DNA of 64,000 nt, taken from NCBI GenBank assembly GCA_947184155.2, contig CAMXCT020003217.1, positions 1-64,000 of the forward strand, in the 5' to 3' direction. The position numbers and the translations under genes were made by a program. Below, piece after piece: positions 1 to 9,108 of this stretch (its first letter is position 1; each line of letters starts with the position of its first letter). The notes under the pieces are model-generated. The model searched no databases. It saw nothing but the letters and a program-made list of their open reading frames with translations, and was not told where the DNA came from. Source of the DNA: Cladocopium goreaui (taxonomy: Eukaryota > Sar > Dinophyceae > Suessiales > Symbiodiniaceae).

Positions 1-180
1 TTCCAGGACATCCCAAAATTGTCATCTCACTCCAATCTCAGCTTGACAGCTCTTTCACCACAGCTTTTGCCTTTCGCCTCGCTGCTATCGTCGGCTTCCA
101 AGTCTAGCATTACCACCCGACTTGGTACCATTAAAATTCTGTACAGAGGAAATATATATTGTCCTCTATTTCTTCTGTGC

Positions 181-570
181 TCAAATGATTTGGTGAGCCT
201 CCTTAGAGAATCGGTATAGGAGATTCCCGCACTGATCATACTCTTCGGATCTCATCGCTCCCTGCCAGCGGTACTCATTTGGTTTATATTTCAAGAGAAC
301 TCCCGACTCAGCCTTCTGAAGATAGCCGATAGCGGTCACCTCTACCTCGACCAAGACATAGTCTTTGGCACAAAACTCACCCTTTGGACCTTCCGGTGTC
401 CAATCATTGAAGTACTGAGCACGCTCAACGGCAGCAACCGGGTCTTTTCGTAGTCCAAACCTCTTGGAATATTCGTCAGGCTGAACCTCCTTGCCATTGT
501 TCAAGTCCTCAAACTGCTTAGGAGTCAATGCCAACCAAAGACGAATGGATTCCATTGCCGTTGATGCCAT
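181..570 (-). CDS. Hypothetical 129-residue protein, single exon
   Basis: This is the cleanest single-exon ORF of the left flank. It starts at an ATG at 568-570 with a favourable ACCATGG context and ends at TGA at 181-183. A second Met lies at residue 6. The protein looks globular and mixed alpha/beta, with no signal peptide, membrane segment or low-complexity tract. Recognisable stretches are LWLALTPKQFEDLNNG near the N terminus, YSKRFGLRKDPVAAVERAQYF in the first half, and DYVLVEVEV plus GYLQKAESGVLLKYKPNEY in the second half. The alternation of charged and hydrophobic residues is that of a real protein. I do not recognise the family and assign no function. It lies outside the tandem array and has no visible partner gene. 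It could be the last exon of a longer gene, but the good start context argues for a complete small protein. Confidence 0.6.
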   Translation of the reverse strand: MASTAMESIRLWLALTPKQFEDLNNGKEVQPDEYSKRFGLRKDPVAAVERAQYFNDWTPEGPKGEFCAKDYVLVEVEVTAIGYLQKAESGVLLKYKPNEYRWQGAMRSEEYDQCGNLLYRFSKEAHQII

Positions 571-801
571 GGTATCTCAAAGCTAATGCGAGGGCAGCTG
601 AAATGCAAAAACACTGAGCCAAAGTTGTCTTATAGTAAAACAGCAACGGTGGAATGAAATCTACACAGACATGAGAAGTCCAGACAAAAATGTCACGTCC
701 AGTCCAGCATAATAGACAGCTCCATACTTCGTCTCTCACCTAGACAGTATGTCGAGCTACAAACTGACAGCACATTTACATTCATTTCCGTCAGTCTCAC
801 G

Positions 802-1024
802 TTTCGGAACCTATGCAAGTCGTAATCGCCCCTGCCGTCCAGTTCCCTACGTTTTTCTCTTTTACTTAAATCTGTTCTCTGAGCCTATGCACGTCTGCAA
901 TCTAGCTCATGTGTGAACCTTGCAACGTCTTGCAATCTGGTCCACGTTTTGACTTTCTACAACTTTTCTTTTCTCTTTTCGGAACCTATGCAAGTCGTAA
1001 TCGCCCCTGCCGTCCAGTTCCCTA
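802..1024 (+). repeat. Direct repeat, two copies about 48 bp, 175 bp apart
   Basis: The block starting TTTCGGAACCTATGCAAGTC occurs at 802-849 and again at 977-1024, nearly identical. The sequence between holds related words (GAGCCTATGCACGTC, CTTGCAACGTCTTGCAATCT), so this is a decayed minisatellite rather than a simple pair. Confidence 0.75.
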
Positions 1025-2149
1025 TGGACCTATGCAGCGCCTCTGCCATCCAGCCCATTTCTTTTCTTTTCTGTTGTAGGTCAAAACTCTTCAACTCAAA
1101 AGAAAATTGCAATCTCAAATCCCAGATTCCCTCTCTTGCTTTTCACTCTGAGCAACACGCAAACGCACAAACTACACTACCGCTCTACTTCCTCTCAGGA
1201 TCCTCTGCAAAGCTCAAGTGCTGTAGATCTCGCAAACTCCATGCCAGCCTTCTGGTAGTACAAGATGTCCATTCAACATGACCCAGGTTCGCAAAGGAAA
1301 CCATTCCGGAGTCGACCAACATCACAAGCATCTTGTTCTCAACTACATTTCTACCAAAGGAAATGCCATAGACAACGTAGGCAAACCACACTGGCAATCA
1401 TTGCTATAAAGACCATAGAGCTCATCTCACAGCCAAACTCGGCTTGCAGAAACCTCCGTGCTCGTCCATCCATCTAGAGAGGTACGGTATGATTGCTCTA
1501 AGCCAAAAGGGAATACTTACATTCAAGTTGCCTTCACACAAAGTCCAGTCAGTCTGACAACAACTTCAGAGTACTTACCTGTCTCAGGGTTCACTGTGCC
1601 TTCTCTGCATCTGTCCCAGGTTTCACAACCGACTGCAACACTCCAAGCAACGTAAGTCATACCTGACCTGCCTGCAACACTGCAAAACTGTTCAGATTCC
1701 GGTCAAAAACATGAAAACAAACTCACAACAAAGTTTCCCGTTTCGTTTAAAATACAGTTCAAAACAGTTTCCACTTCCTACACAGTTCAGGTCGTTTCCA
1801 ATGACTCACTACATGTCTCAATCAAACGCACTCACAACTGCAGTTCAAACTACATCCTAGGTTACCTGATGCATCTGACAAATCAAACCAACTTTCCCAA
1901 ACAGGCAAACACAGCTCACACTGTTGTCAACTCACAGTCTCAACACCAAGTTCCACTGTGCCTCCAGTGCCATGACGGTTCCTATCTCTCTCTCTCAGCA
2001 CTCTAGTACCTACACTGCCAGGCAAACAACAATGCTTCAGGCTTCAATTTCAAGGTCACCAGTCAGTGCAAACATCCGTCAAGCTCCACTGCTCCTGCAC
2101 ACTACTGAACCTCAGGTGTTCACTTATTCACGCATTACATTGCAAATGT

Positions 2150-2578
2150 GGCAACTAAACCAAGGTCACTGACAAAGCAAACTCGACCCTCCGTGGTTCT
2201 CATGCCAACGTTTCTCAAATCTATGGCAACTAAACCTGGCCACCAACCATTCCGGGTTCTCATGCCGATCTCTCTCAACTCTGGGCAACTAAACCTGGTC
2301 ACTGACCATTCCGGGTTCTCATGCCAATCTTTCTCAACTCTGTGACAACTAAACCAAGGCTACTGACCATTCCGGGTTCTCATGCCGATCTTTCTCAATT
2401 CTGTGGCAACTAAACCTGGTCACCAACCCTCCGTGGTCCTCATGTCAAGCTTTCTCCAATATGTGGCAACTAAACCTGGCCACTGACCATTCCGGGTTCT
2501 CATGCCAATCTTTCTCAACTCTGGGCAACTAAACCTGGTCACTGACCATTCCGGGTTCTCATGCCAATTTTTTTTTTC
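2150..2578 (+). repeat. Minisatellite, about 7 copies of a ~60-bp unit
   Basis: The word GGCAACTAAACC recurs at about 2150, 2225, 2286, 2345, 2405, 2464 and 2524, so the period is about 59-62 bp (75 bp for the first interval). Each unit continues with a GACCATTCCGGGTTCTCATG-like core and ends in a CTTTCTCAACTCTG-like segment. Copies differ by substitutions such as CCATTCCGGG versus CCCTCCGTGG. The array ends in a T9 run near 2570. Confidence 0.85.
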
Positions 2579-3051
2579 AACTCAAACTGTCATCTCCAGG
2601 ACGCCAGGCTCAGTAGCACCACGCACTGTGCACTCCGTGCGTCCTGAATCATCTACAACCTGACCAACCTGTCGAGATGTTACTCTTTCTTACTTTCAAT
2701 ATGGACCTATGCAGCACCCTGCCGTACAGCCCACTTTCCTTTTAACTCTTTCCAATGCTCTCTAGTGATTCTCCAGGCACTTTCTCTCACTCTCGGCCAA
2801 AATCACCAAGCTTCCTGGTTTCCTAGTGACTCTCCAGGCTCTCTCTCTCTCTCTCTTTCTTGCCAAAGTCACAAAACCTCTTACACAACTAAATCACAAA
2901 TCTCACATGCAACGCAACTGCAACACAACATCACATGCAGCTCAGCCGTTGATACTTATTTTACTCTCGCTTACCACTTTTGCCAGGAACTCCATCGCCT
3001 ATGCCCACGATTGCCAAAATTGCCTCACACAATGTTGAGTACAGAGATATT

Positions 3052-3363
3052 TCATCCATCCAATGCTCTGTGGTACCGTGCAAGTATCTGTCCTCGCACT
3101 TCACAGGATCGATGCTGCAACTCCCTTTCCAAGCCCATGAGATTGTCCTTCAGCATCATGATGATATCCAAGTTGCTTCGGTTAATTCGCAGATCTTCCA
3201 ATAGTGGTATCAGCCACTCCAGGAGTACGATCTGTGTCTGTAGCAACCTTACGACACCTTGCAACTTCTCTATCTCAATAATTCGGCCAAGGAGTTGTTC
3301 ATTCTCTGCCTCATACACAGAATTGTCTCTCCTCCGATCTCTGGATCTATCTCTGGCATCCAT
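3052..3363 (-). CDS. Hypothetical helical, probably coiled-coil protein (103 residues)
   Basis: I choose the ATG at 3361-3363, in AAGATGG context, over an upstream in-frame TTG. The stop is TGA at 3052-3054. The N terminus is strongly basic and acidic (MDARDRSRDRRRDNS). It is followed by a long Leu/Ile-rich helical stretch (EQLLGRIIEIEKLQGVVRLL, then a QIVLLEWLIPLLEDL segment) and a charged C-terminal helix (LMGLERELQHRSCEVRG). There are no cysteine clusters and no membrane segment. The reading frame stays open upstream of the chosen start, so this may be the terminal exon of a longer gene. I do not recognise the family; a coiled-coil or oligomerisation role is inference from composition only. 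Confidence 0.45.
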   Translation of the reverse strand: MDARDRSRDRRRDNSVYEAENEQLLGRIIEIEKLQGVVRLLQTQIVLLEWLIPLLEDLRINRSNLDIIMMLKDNLMGLERELQHRSCEVRGQILARYHRALDG

Positions 3364-5516
3364 CTTAGGCAAAACTATTGCGAAGTTCCTTGATACCCAA
3401 ATTTCTCGAGCCAAATAGGGTACAGTGGTTTCAAACTTTCAAACAGGTCAATTTCTACAAGCATTCTACACACTCAAGAACTCTTCTCTCTACCTAACTC
3501 ATTTCAAGGCAGGTTGTCGGAGTCTTCACTGTCCAAACACCTCACTTGTGTCTCCGGGACTTACTCCCAACCTCAGCCTATCGCAATACTCTCAATGTTC
3601 ATCTCCAGGCAGGTTGTCGGAGCCTTCACTGTCCAAACACCTCACTTGTGTCTCCAGGACTTACTCCCAACCTCAGCCTGTCAAGATATCCTAAGCATTT
3701 CAAAACATGTCATCTCTGGCAATCACTTGACAAGTCACCTTCAACCAATGACCTCACAGTCAACATGCCACACAAGTGAAACAAAACACGTTTCATCTCA
3801 ATTAAGAATACTCAAGCTCTTCGATGCCCTTGACTTTACACCAGCAGCATACCAACCTAGTGTCGACTGCAAATCCTCAGTATAAGCTCAACACAGACCT
3901 AGCGCTAAAATCCAGGAGCTCAATACAAACGATCTCAGCTTCACCTTAGATGGCGTCCTTAGTACACTGCAACAAGGGTCAGCGGAGAATGGTGTGGGTA
4001 GCTCCGTAGAGCTCCGCTACCATGTAAAAAAAGCGCCGTGCACAGATCTGCGGTCAGATCCAACGCTTCTCTAAATTTCTACAGAACTACGCGGGTAAAC
4101 GCGTACGTCAACCACGCACACCAAACACAAGCGCAGCGCGTAAGTCCCTAACTAATTAAACTAAAGCAATACCGTGTCAAAAGGAATGTTTCTTCCACGA
4201 CTCCCACATGCTGACGTCAAGCTCCTTCTTTTCGCTCCAGACGCAGCACGATCAGTCAAAGGAAAACAAACACAACCAACAAACAAGCAAAACCAAAAGG
4301 AGCAAAGAGGAAGATGTTCGTGTTCCATCTGTTGGTCTGTCTCATGTCAAGTTATGTGACACAGCAGCTCTTGTTCATTAAATGAACTTCTGACACCAGT
4401 CCTTCGAGCCGATGTCTCAACTGGTAAACTCGATTCCAGGTTTCCAGTTAACAAACCTCAAGTTCTTCAAATAAAGGTTTGTTGAAACTATTCCAGCTGC
4501 TAGAAGTCTACAAAACTCAATTTCACTAGATGAATTCAAAAATCATCGAAACACTTCCAAAAGTTCTCAAAACAAACTGGTTCTCATCCAAACGTGAATA
4601 ACCAGCTCATTAGTCAAACTTGTGACTAACTTCTCAAGAACGAAGTGATTCACACAAGGTATCTGTACAACCTTCTTCTGAATACAAAACATAGTCAGAA
4701 CACAAAGTTCTTTCTCCAAATCAGTTTTCCACATAGAGATAGCATCTCACAGTTTCCAATCTCAATGGAGAATAGAATGTTCTATTCGACATTGTCAATG
4801 TAGGTCAGCCAAATACAGTTGTATCGCTGAAGTCTTTCGACCACTGTAATAGCCAATCCACAATGTAGATCAAAGTCGTGTCAAAACAAGGTCGTCCTCA
4901 TAGAGATAATCAAAGTCATCTCAGGAATGATAAAAGCACACCATAAGATCAAGTGTATGATCCATAGGCCACGATGACGATGATGTAGGTATTGTCCTCA
5001 CAATACCGAAACATCTCATCACAAAACTCTCAGACAAATAAGATGCCCAAATATGATCATTGTCCTCACAATGCCAATGCATCTCAAAGTCCAAGTTCAA
5101 AGCATAATAGATTCTCTCCATCAGATATTTCCAGCTAGCTTAAACTCTTCTCCAAGAGTTTATAGCTGTGTTCTCATCACTTGGAGAGAATGACCTTCCC
5201 AACGTCGAAGACGTAACAAACAATTCCAATGCCAAACCAATGTAGGTATTTTCAGCTCAAGCAATAAGCTGTACCAGACTCAAATCGAATCCAGAATAAG
5301 ATGTAGAACTGATCCATATACCACAATCACTGGCCAACACTGATCAATGACATCATCCTGATGTCAGAAATGACAAGTCCGAAGACTAATAGAACATTGT
5401 GACACAGGATGGTCACATACAAGATTCCTTCCGCAATAAGTAGAGTGTTCTCTACCAATCTTCCATGACTTCTTGCAGTAACCTTCCACATATCCTCTGT
5501 GCATAATTTGTACACA
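3364..5516. other. Non-coding stretch
   Basis: No convincing gene. A two-copy 98-bp repeat lies at 3508-3690. Around 3990-4022 there is a GTAGC...GCTAC hairpin-like word (GTAGCTCCGTAGAGCTCC then GCTAC). From about 4360 to 5500 the sequence is AT-richer, with recurring TCCAAATCAG and GTCATCTCA-like words and only short open frames on both strands. I see no promoter, tRNA or transposon end here. Confidence 0.45.
3508..3690 (+). repeat. Two-copy direct repeat, 98-bp period
   Basis: AGGCAGGTTGTCGGAG begins one copy near 3509 and another near 3607. Both continue through CTTCACTGTCCAAACACCTC and ACTTACTCCCAACCTCAGCC with few differences. The second copy ends before TCAAGATATCC. Confidence 0.85.
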
Positions 5517-5921
5517 ATGATGAGTGACATGTCGCTTCACCCTTACCCAAAGGGTGCTCACACAGGGTGTCAAATTTCCATATCCTTGGTGTGGCTACAC
5601 GATGGTTTCTTAGTTGCTCCCCCGCCTCCTGAACAAATGGTAAGGCAGATCGAGAAGGAAGTTCTGTCCAAGCATCAGCTTTACTTTGGTCAGACATGGT
5701 TCAAAGTCACCTCCCTTGCAGCGGCGCGCAACGCATACGTAGACACCCTCAAGCATACCGCCAGCAGCCATGCCCTATCCCTCACCCGTCGTGCACCCCA
5801 CAGTTCCCAACGTAAACAGCGCAGTTCCCAACGTAAACAGCGCAGTGCTCAAGGATCGCCACACATCTGCACCACGCTCTTGCCAAACTGCGTGCTCGAC
5901 GTGAACGCTCGACGGGAGTGA
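5517..5921 (+). CDS. Degraded or partial ORF, about 134 codons
   Basis: The open frame runs from a cluster of Mets (MMSDM, first ATG at 5517) to a stop after 5921. The protein-like part is residues 20-75, with LVWLHDGFLVAPPPPEQMV and FGQTWFKVTSLAAARNAYV. The WLHDGF...AP and VTSLAAARNA words give a faint impression of retroelement polyprotein debris, but I cannot name a domain and do not claim one. The C-terminal third is disturbed by a tandem 21-bp duplication that encodes SSQRKQR twice, then turns into unconvincing sequence. I treat it as an exon or gene remnant. Confidence 0.3.
   Translation: MMSDMSLHPYPKGAHTGCQISISLVWLHDGFLVAPPPPEQMVRQIEKEVLSKHQLYFGQTWFKVTSLAAARNAYVDTLKHTASSHALSLTRRAPHSSQRKQRSSQRKQRSAQGSPHICTTLLPNCVLDVNARRE
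5801..5842 (+). repeat. 21-bp tandem duplication
   Basis: CAGTTCCCAACGTAAACAGC plus G occurs twice in direct succession (5801-5821 and 5822-5842). The length is a multiple of three, so the overlapping ORF stays open. Confidence 0.9.
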
Positions 5922-6342
5922 GTTGAAACGTGCGCCCGGACTCTGTTGCTGCCTCGGTGACCACAAAGCAACCGGTTCTCTGTTGCTCACCTATCAGGGA
6001 CTGATGCAAACCCTAATAATGAGCCTCAGAATTTACTCCGCTGTTGTCACCCATGGGCGTCAAGCTGCAACTCAATAAGTGGACGCGATCTTACGGAAGG
6101 TGACCCGACCTCAAGGCAGACGGCCTGCCACTGCCTTGGCAGTTCCAGGCCACTGCAACGTAGTTATTGCTGATTGAGACCTCCTGTGACTGCCAATTAA
6201 CTTTCATCAGCTCACTACCTGATTTGTACCTACCCTCCGCCAATTTAGTTCTTATGCCTCATGAACGCTGGTCAGGTCAAGTAGGGTGGGCTCCCAGGGG
6301 TACCCTGGGTAGCTCTCCTTGCGCAAGACCCATGAGGCCAAT
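5922..6342. other. Non-coding stretch before the inverted-repeat element
   Basis: No gene seen. A perfect 7-bp stem with a short loop (CCCAGGG-GTA-CCCTGGG) lies near 6294-6311. Nothing else stands out. Confidence 0.4.
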
Positions 6343-6600
6343 TTAACACTGAACCACACGTCTCGGATAGTGGAAGGCCTTTTCCATAAGTACTGTCAAG
6401 GTCCCTTTATCGCAGCCATGTTTTGAGCACTTTTTTGGGCCCTGTTTTAGGGGCCATGATGAAGCAGGTTTGTTGGCATTCTCCATGTCACTGTTTTCTG
6501 ATGTTGGCCCTCTTGAGACCATCGCGGAGAACAAGAAAGAACAGAAGTCGGCAGCAAAGCACCGCCAGCGGTTGCTAAAAGCAGCCCAACAGCCGCCAAG
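6343..6600 (-). CDS. Outward-facing coding stretch in the left arm
   Basis: The frame is open for 85 codons, from just after a TAG (reverse complement of CTA at 6601-6603) to the stop at 6343. The arm-encoded part has words GGCWAAFSNRW, FAADFCSFLFSAMVSRG and PTSENSD and matches the frame in the right arm (8477-8692) almost exactly. Outside the arm the sequence continues as a unique tail with KCSKHGCDKGTLTVL. An ATG lies inside (SAMVS). The frame begins right after a pyrimidine-poor ...CCTAG, so this may be an exon with the AG of that TAG as acceptor. The family is unknown. Confidence 0.35.
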   Translation of the reverse strand, partial: LGGCWAAFSNRWRCFAADFCSFLFSAMVSRGPTSENSDMENANKPASSWPLKQGPKKCSKHGCDKGTLTVLMEKAFHYPRRVVQC

Positions 6601-6983
6601 CTAGGATTTGCGTTTTCCCACAGTGCGGAGCGTATAGTTGATGAACTTGGCCTACTATACCCTTAAAACCGTGGAAATTTGCGGAAAAACATGGCCAGCG
6701 TATAGCGTATAGTTGGTTCAATTCGATAAAAAACCCCACTAAAAAAAATCTTTCTTAGAATGTGAGCTGACCGGCCAAAATGGATCTCACGCCACAGCGC
6801 GGAGCGTTTAGTAGGGTACTTAACCGTCTGGCCCGCAACACCAAAATTGTGTTCTCGCCACAGCGCGGTGGGTTTAGTTGGGCTCTTTGTTTGTACGATT
6901 ATTTTAGAGATTCCATTTGTTTGCGTGACGGGCGCAACACTTGAGAAACCCGTACGGCCATCTAAAAGGTTGAAGCGCGGCAG
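6486..6983 (+). repeat. Left arm of the inverted repeat
   Basis: Pairs with 8096-8591. Shared words include the CACAGCGCGG-AGCGTTTAG blocks and the self-repeating GCGTATAGCGTATAG near 6698. The inner end runs into the 53-bp repeat array, of which the right arm holds only one partial copy. Confidence 0.85.
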
Positions 6984-7112
6984 GCGCAGCGCTTGAGAAC
7001 CCTGTACGGCCATCTTAAAAGTTGAAGCGCGGCAGGGGCAGCGCTTGAGAACTCCGTGCGGCCATCGTAAAGGTTGAAGCGCTGCAGGCGCAGCGCTTGA
7101 GAACCCAGTACG
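6955..7112 (+). repeat. Minisatellite, 3 copies of a ~53-bp unit
   Basis: CGGCCATC recurs at about 6956, 7007, 7060 and 7112. Each interval contains GGTTGAAGCGC-GGCAGG and GCAGCGCTTGAGAAC. Three units lie on the left side and only one partial unit in the right arm, so the array expanded after the arms formed or was lost from one side. Confidence 0.85.
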
Positions 7113-7261
7113 GCCATCTTTCCTTGCATGGCCCCCACAAGGGCCAACCGCAAACTGAACCCCTGCGACCCCATTGTCAATGTTGAGGGTGTGTTGATGC
7201 TATTGCAACTAAGAAGTGAATTCCAATTTGAGGATGTGACCTGAGGCAAAATTTCTTTTTG

Positions 7262-7456
7262 ATGGCTATCAGTTCAAAAGGTGAAACTGCAACATTTAAG
7301 CTTCCGTCCAACATTGAAGATGGGGCGTGGGGATTTAAACATGCGTCAAATCCTCATCTTGGATTTGCAACTGCAAGTCTGGAGTCTGGAAGCGCAAACA
7401 TCGACGATTCCCCTTTGCAGGAATGCCGATGTCGGGATTCTCCACAGGAACTGTAA
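7262..7456 (+). CDS. Small candidate ORF inside the inverted-repeat element
   Basis: The ATG at 7262 opens a frame of about 64 codons with protein-like composition (ATFKLPSNIEDGAWGFKHAS, then GFATASLESGSANIDD and CRCRDSPQEL). Another frame on the same strand overlaps it. No family is recognised, and it may be an exon or chance. Confidence 0.2.
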   Translation: MAISSKGETATFKLPSNIEDGAWGFKHASNPHLGFATASLESGSANIDDSPLQECRCRDSPQEL

Positions 7457-7775
7457 ATCTGAACACCACAAGCCGTATTAATGCATACAGGAAAAGAGGA
7501 AGTTCCATAACTATAACAATTGCATGGTGTCGAGTCCGACTCATTTTGCTCCTAATTCAGAGATGATCATGTCAATAAAATGCATCATTTCCCAATTTCG
7601 ATCTTACTTTATTCCATGACATGATGAACCTGAAATTCCCTGAGTGGAGAAACCCAAACACTCGTCTATCTGTAAATCTCCGAGCGTCAGACTGGCTTTC
7701 GGTGTGTGTGTGTGTGTAGATAGTCCAATCTTCCAGTGAAGAAAAAAGGGGAGCTACAGCAATCATAGCTGAGGG

Positions 7776-8069
7776 TCAAAGATCGCGTTTATCTTTCTTG
7801 GTGGAGGCTTCAGGTTGGGCTTGCCTCTGTGATGGGCGCTGTCCTTCTGCTGCAAGAGCGCTGTTGATTTCCAACCACATTGATGAGAAAGAGTTCACTA
7901 CTGCAATTTTTTCAGCTTTGTTCCATGGACGGGGCAAGCAACGAAAGATAGCTTTGTTGGGTTCCTCTGCAGATGAGGGAAATCTTTCATCTGGGCCCCA
8001 ATGAAGGAGATCTACCCACAGGGCAGTGTGTGCTTGGCACCATCGGCTTCCGCCTTTCCACTGCTCCAT
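7776..8069 (-). CDS. Hypothetical 97-residue protein inside the inverted-repeat element
   Basis: It starts at an ATG at 8067-8069 (CACATGG context) and stops at TGA at 7776-7778. The N-terminal half is Trp/Cys-rich (MEQWKGGSRWCQAHTALWVD). The middle has FRCLPRPWNKAEKIAVVNSF, and the C terminus is polar and basic (RPSQRQAQPEASTKKDKRDL). The composition is that of a real protein, and the ORF sits wholly between the arms, so it may be the cargo of the element. I do not recognise the family and see no catalytic signature of a transposase. Confidence 0.35.
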   Translation of the reverse strand: MEQWKGGSRWCQAHTALWVDLLHWGPDERFPSSAEEPNKAIFRCLPRPWNKAEKIAVVNSFSSMWLEINSALAAEGQRPSQRQAQPEASTKKDKRDL

Positions 8070-8095
8070 GTGGAGGCGTCAAATAAAAGTATCCA

Positions 8096-8591
8096 GCCGC
8101 GCTTCAACCTTTAAGATGGCCGTACGGGGTTCTCAAGTGCTGCGCCCGTCACGCAAACAAATAGAATCTCTAAAATAATCGTGCAAACAAAGAGCCCAAC
8201 TAAACCCACCGCGCTGTGGCGAGAACACAATTTTGGTGTTGCAGGCCAGACGGTTTAGTACCCTACTAAACGCTCCGCGCTGTGGCGTGAGATCCATTTT
8301 GGCCGATCAGCTTACATTCTAAGAAAGATTTTTTTAGTAGGATTTTTTTATCGAATTGAACCAACTATACGCTATACGCTGGCCATGTTTTTCCGCAAAT
8401 TTCCACGGTTTTAAGGGTATAGTAGGCCAAGTTCATCAACTATACGCTCCGCACTGTGGGAAAACGCAAATCCTAGCTTGGCGGCTGTTGGGCTGCTTTT
8501 AGCAACCGCTGGCGGCGCTTTGCTGCCGACTTCTGTTCTTTCTTGTTCTCCGCGATGGTCTCAAGAGGGCCAACATCAGAAAACAATGACA
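8096..8591 (-). repeat. Right arm of the inverted repeat
   Basis: Reverse complement of 6486-6983. It starts in CCGCGCTTCAACCTTTAAGA, equivalent to one 53-bp repeat copy of the left arm, and ends in AACAATGACA. Small indels separate it from the left arm, mostly in T/A runs near 8325-8350. Confidence 0.85.
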
Positions 8592-8692
8592 AATTGCATC
8601 TGCAAGCCAAAGCAACACAGCTGAGATGCCTGTCGCAACGCTTTGTGCTGCTGCTTCAAGTGGTTCAGCTCGCGTGCCAGAACCTGCAATAG
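8477..8692 (+). CDS. Outward-facing coding stretch in the right arm
   Basis: Mirror image of 6343-6600: the frame opens after TAG at 8474-8476, encodes GGCWAAFSNRWRRFAADF and then SFLFSAMVSRGPTSENND, and leaves the arm at 8591. It continues with a different tail (KLHLQAKATQLRCL) to TAG at 8690-8692. Conservation of the same frame in two arms that differ in sequence suggests a real coding origin. Another plus frame (ATG at 8626) and a minus frame overlap the tail, so the unique part is uncertain. Confidence 0.35.
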   Translation, partial: LGGCWAAFSNRWRRFAADFCSFLFSAMVSRGPTSENNDKLHLQAKATQLRCLSQRFVLLLQVVQLACQNLQ

Positions 8693-8859
8693 ATTCCTCC
8701 ACACATGTTGTTTCCTTTGTGACCCTAGAAACTAGGACCATAAAGGACTTTGAACCTGCTGCCGCCAAAACCTTCCCCCATGGTACTAAGTACCGCCCTA
8801 CTCCCGACAGAGAAGCTTTCAACCACAAGACTTTGAGACTTCAGATCCAACCCGCAAGG
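8593..8859. other. Spacer between inverted-repeat element and tandem array
   Basis: Short unique segment that is open in frames on both strands. The plus frame starting at ATG 8626 reads VVSFVTLETRTIKDFEPAAA and runs without a stop across the array edge at 8860. I cannot tell which strand, if either, is coding. Confidence 0.3.
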
Positions 8860-8916
8860 TACTATCACAGAACAAACCATGAACCCCTAAATAGGGCCTA
8901 TATTTCGATTCCAAAA

Positions 8917-9108
8917 ATGGCCCCATCACGGCAAAGACAATGTAGCCAATCGGAAATAGTGAAGGATATTCTCGAAGAGCATGCAAAGGTCGGTGGAGCC
9001 TTCACAGGATGGCTGCAGGCGAAATGTTTCATTCCAGCTCCTCATTACAATGATAACATCTGGGCCAGTCCAAGTCCCCTGCAACCCCTGCAGTCAGCGT
9101 TAAAGTGA
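8917..9108 (+). CDS. Low-confidence small ORF at unit start
   Basis: The ATG at 8917 opens 63 codons with SQSEIVKDILEEHAKVGGAF in the middle and a Pro-rich end. The core is recognisable in every unit (for example near 16423 and 61130), with frameshifts. The opposite strand is the extrapolated 5' part of the transposase-like gene, so one of the two readings is a shadow. I cannot decide which. Confidence 0.2.
   Translation: MAPSRQRQCSQSEIVKDILEEHAKVGGAFTGWLQAKCFIPAPHYNDNIWASPSPLQPLQSALK
9075..9104 (+). repeat. CCCCTGC-rich motif, copy a (direct)
   Basis: TCCCCTGCAACCCCTGCAGT then CAGCGTTAAAGTGA. Same orientation as copy b at 9401. It recurs once per unit at the equivalent place. Confidence 0.6.

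Larger units (their letters stand above)
571..3051. other. Long non-coding stretch, pyrimidine-rich, with minisatellites
   Basis: I see no convincing gene here. The plus strand is rich in CT tracts and CAACTCA/CTCAACTC-type words, with a pure CT run near 2836-2859. Two repeat families lie inside it (802-1024 and 2150-2578). The words GGACCTATGCAGC and CAGCCCA-CTTTCCTTTT recur near 1024 and again near 2700, so part of this stretch is old duplicated sequence. Short open frames occur on both strands but none has a good start or protein-like composition. Confidence 0.5.
6486..8591. mobile_element. 2.1 kb element bounded by ~0.5 kb inverted arms
   Basis: The sequence 6486-6983 reappears as its reverse complement at 8096-8591 with a few per cent differences. 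The outermost bases are TGTCA on the left and TGACA on the right, and similarity stops immediately outside. The arms enclose about 1.1 kb holding 53-bp repeats (6955-7112), two candidate ORFs and a CCCCTGCGACCCC-TGTCAATGTTGA word (7159-7186). That word also occurs in the tandem array. I find no target-site duplication (flanks TTCTCCA and AATTGCA do not match) and no transposase inside. It could be a non-autonomous fold-back type transposon or an inverted segmental duplication. Both arms carry the same outward coding stretch, so the second explanation is serious. Confidence 0.6.

Noticed and set aside
5517-5921. Reverse transcriptase or retroelement gene
   Set aside because: Only faint wording (WLHDGF, SLAAARNA). 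No catalytic YxDD-type motif or RNase H residues are visible.
7690-7720. Short TG run as a regulatory or recombination signal
   Set aside because: Ordinary (TG)n microsatellite of about nine repeats with no supporting context.
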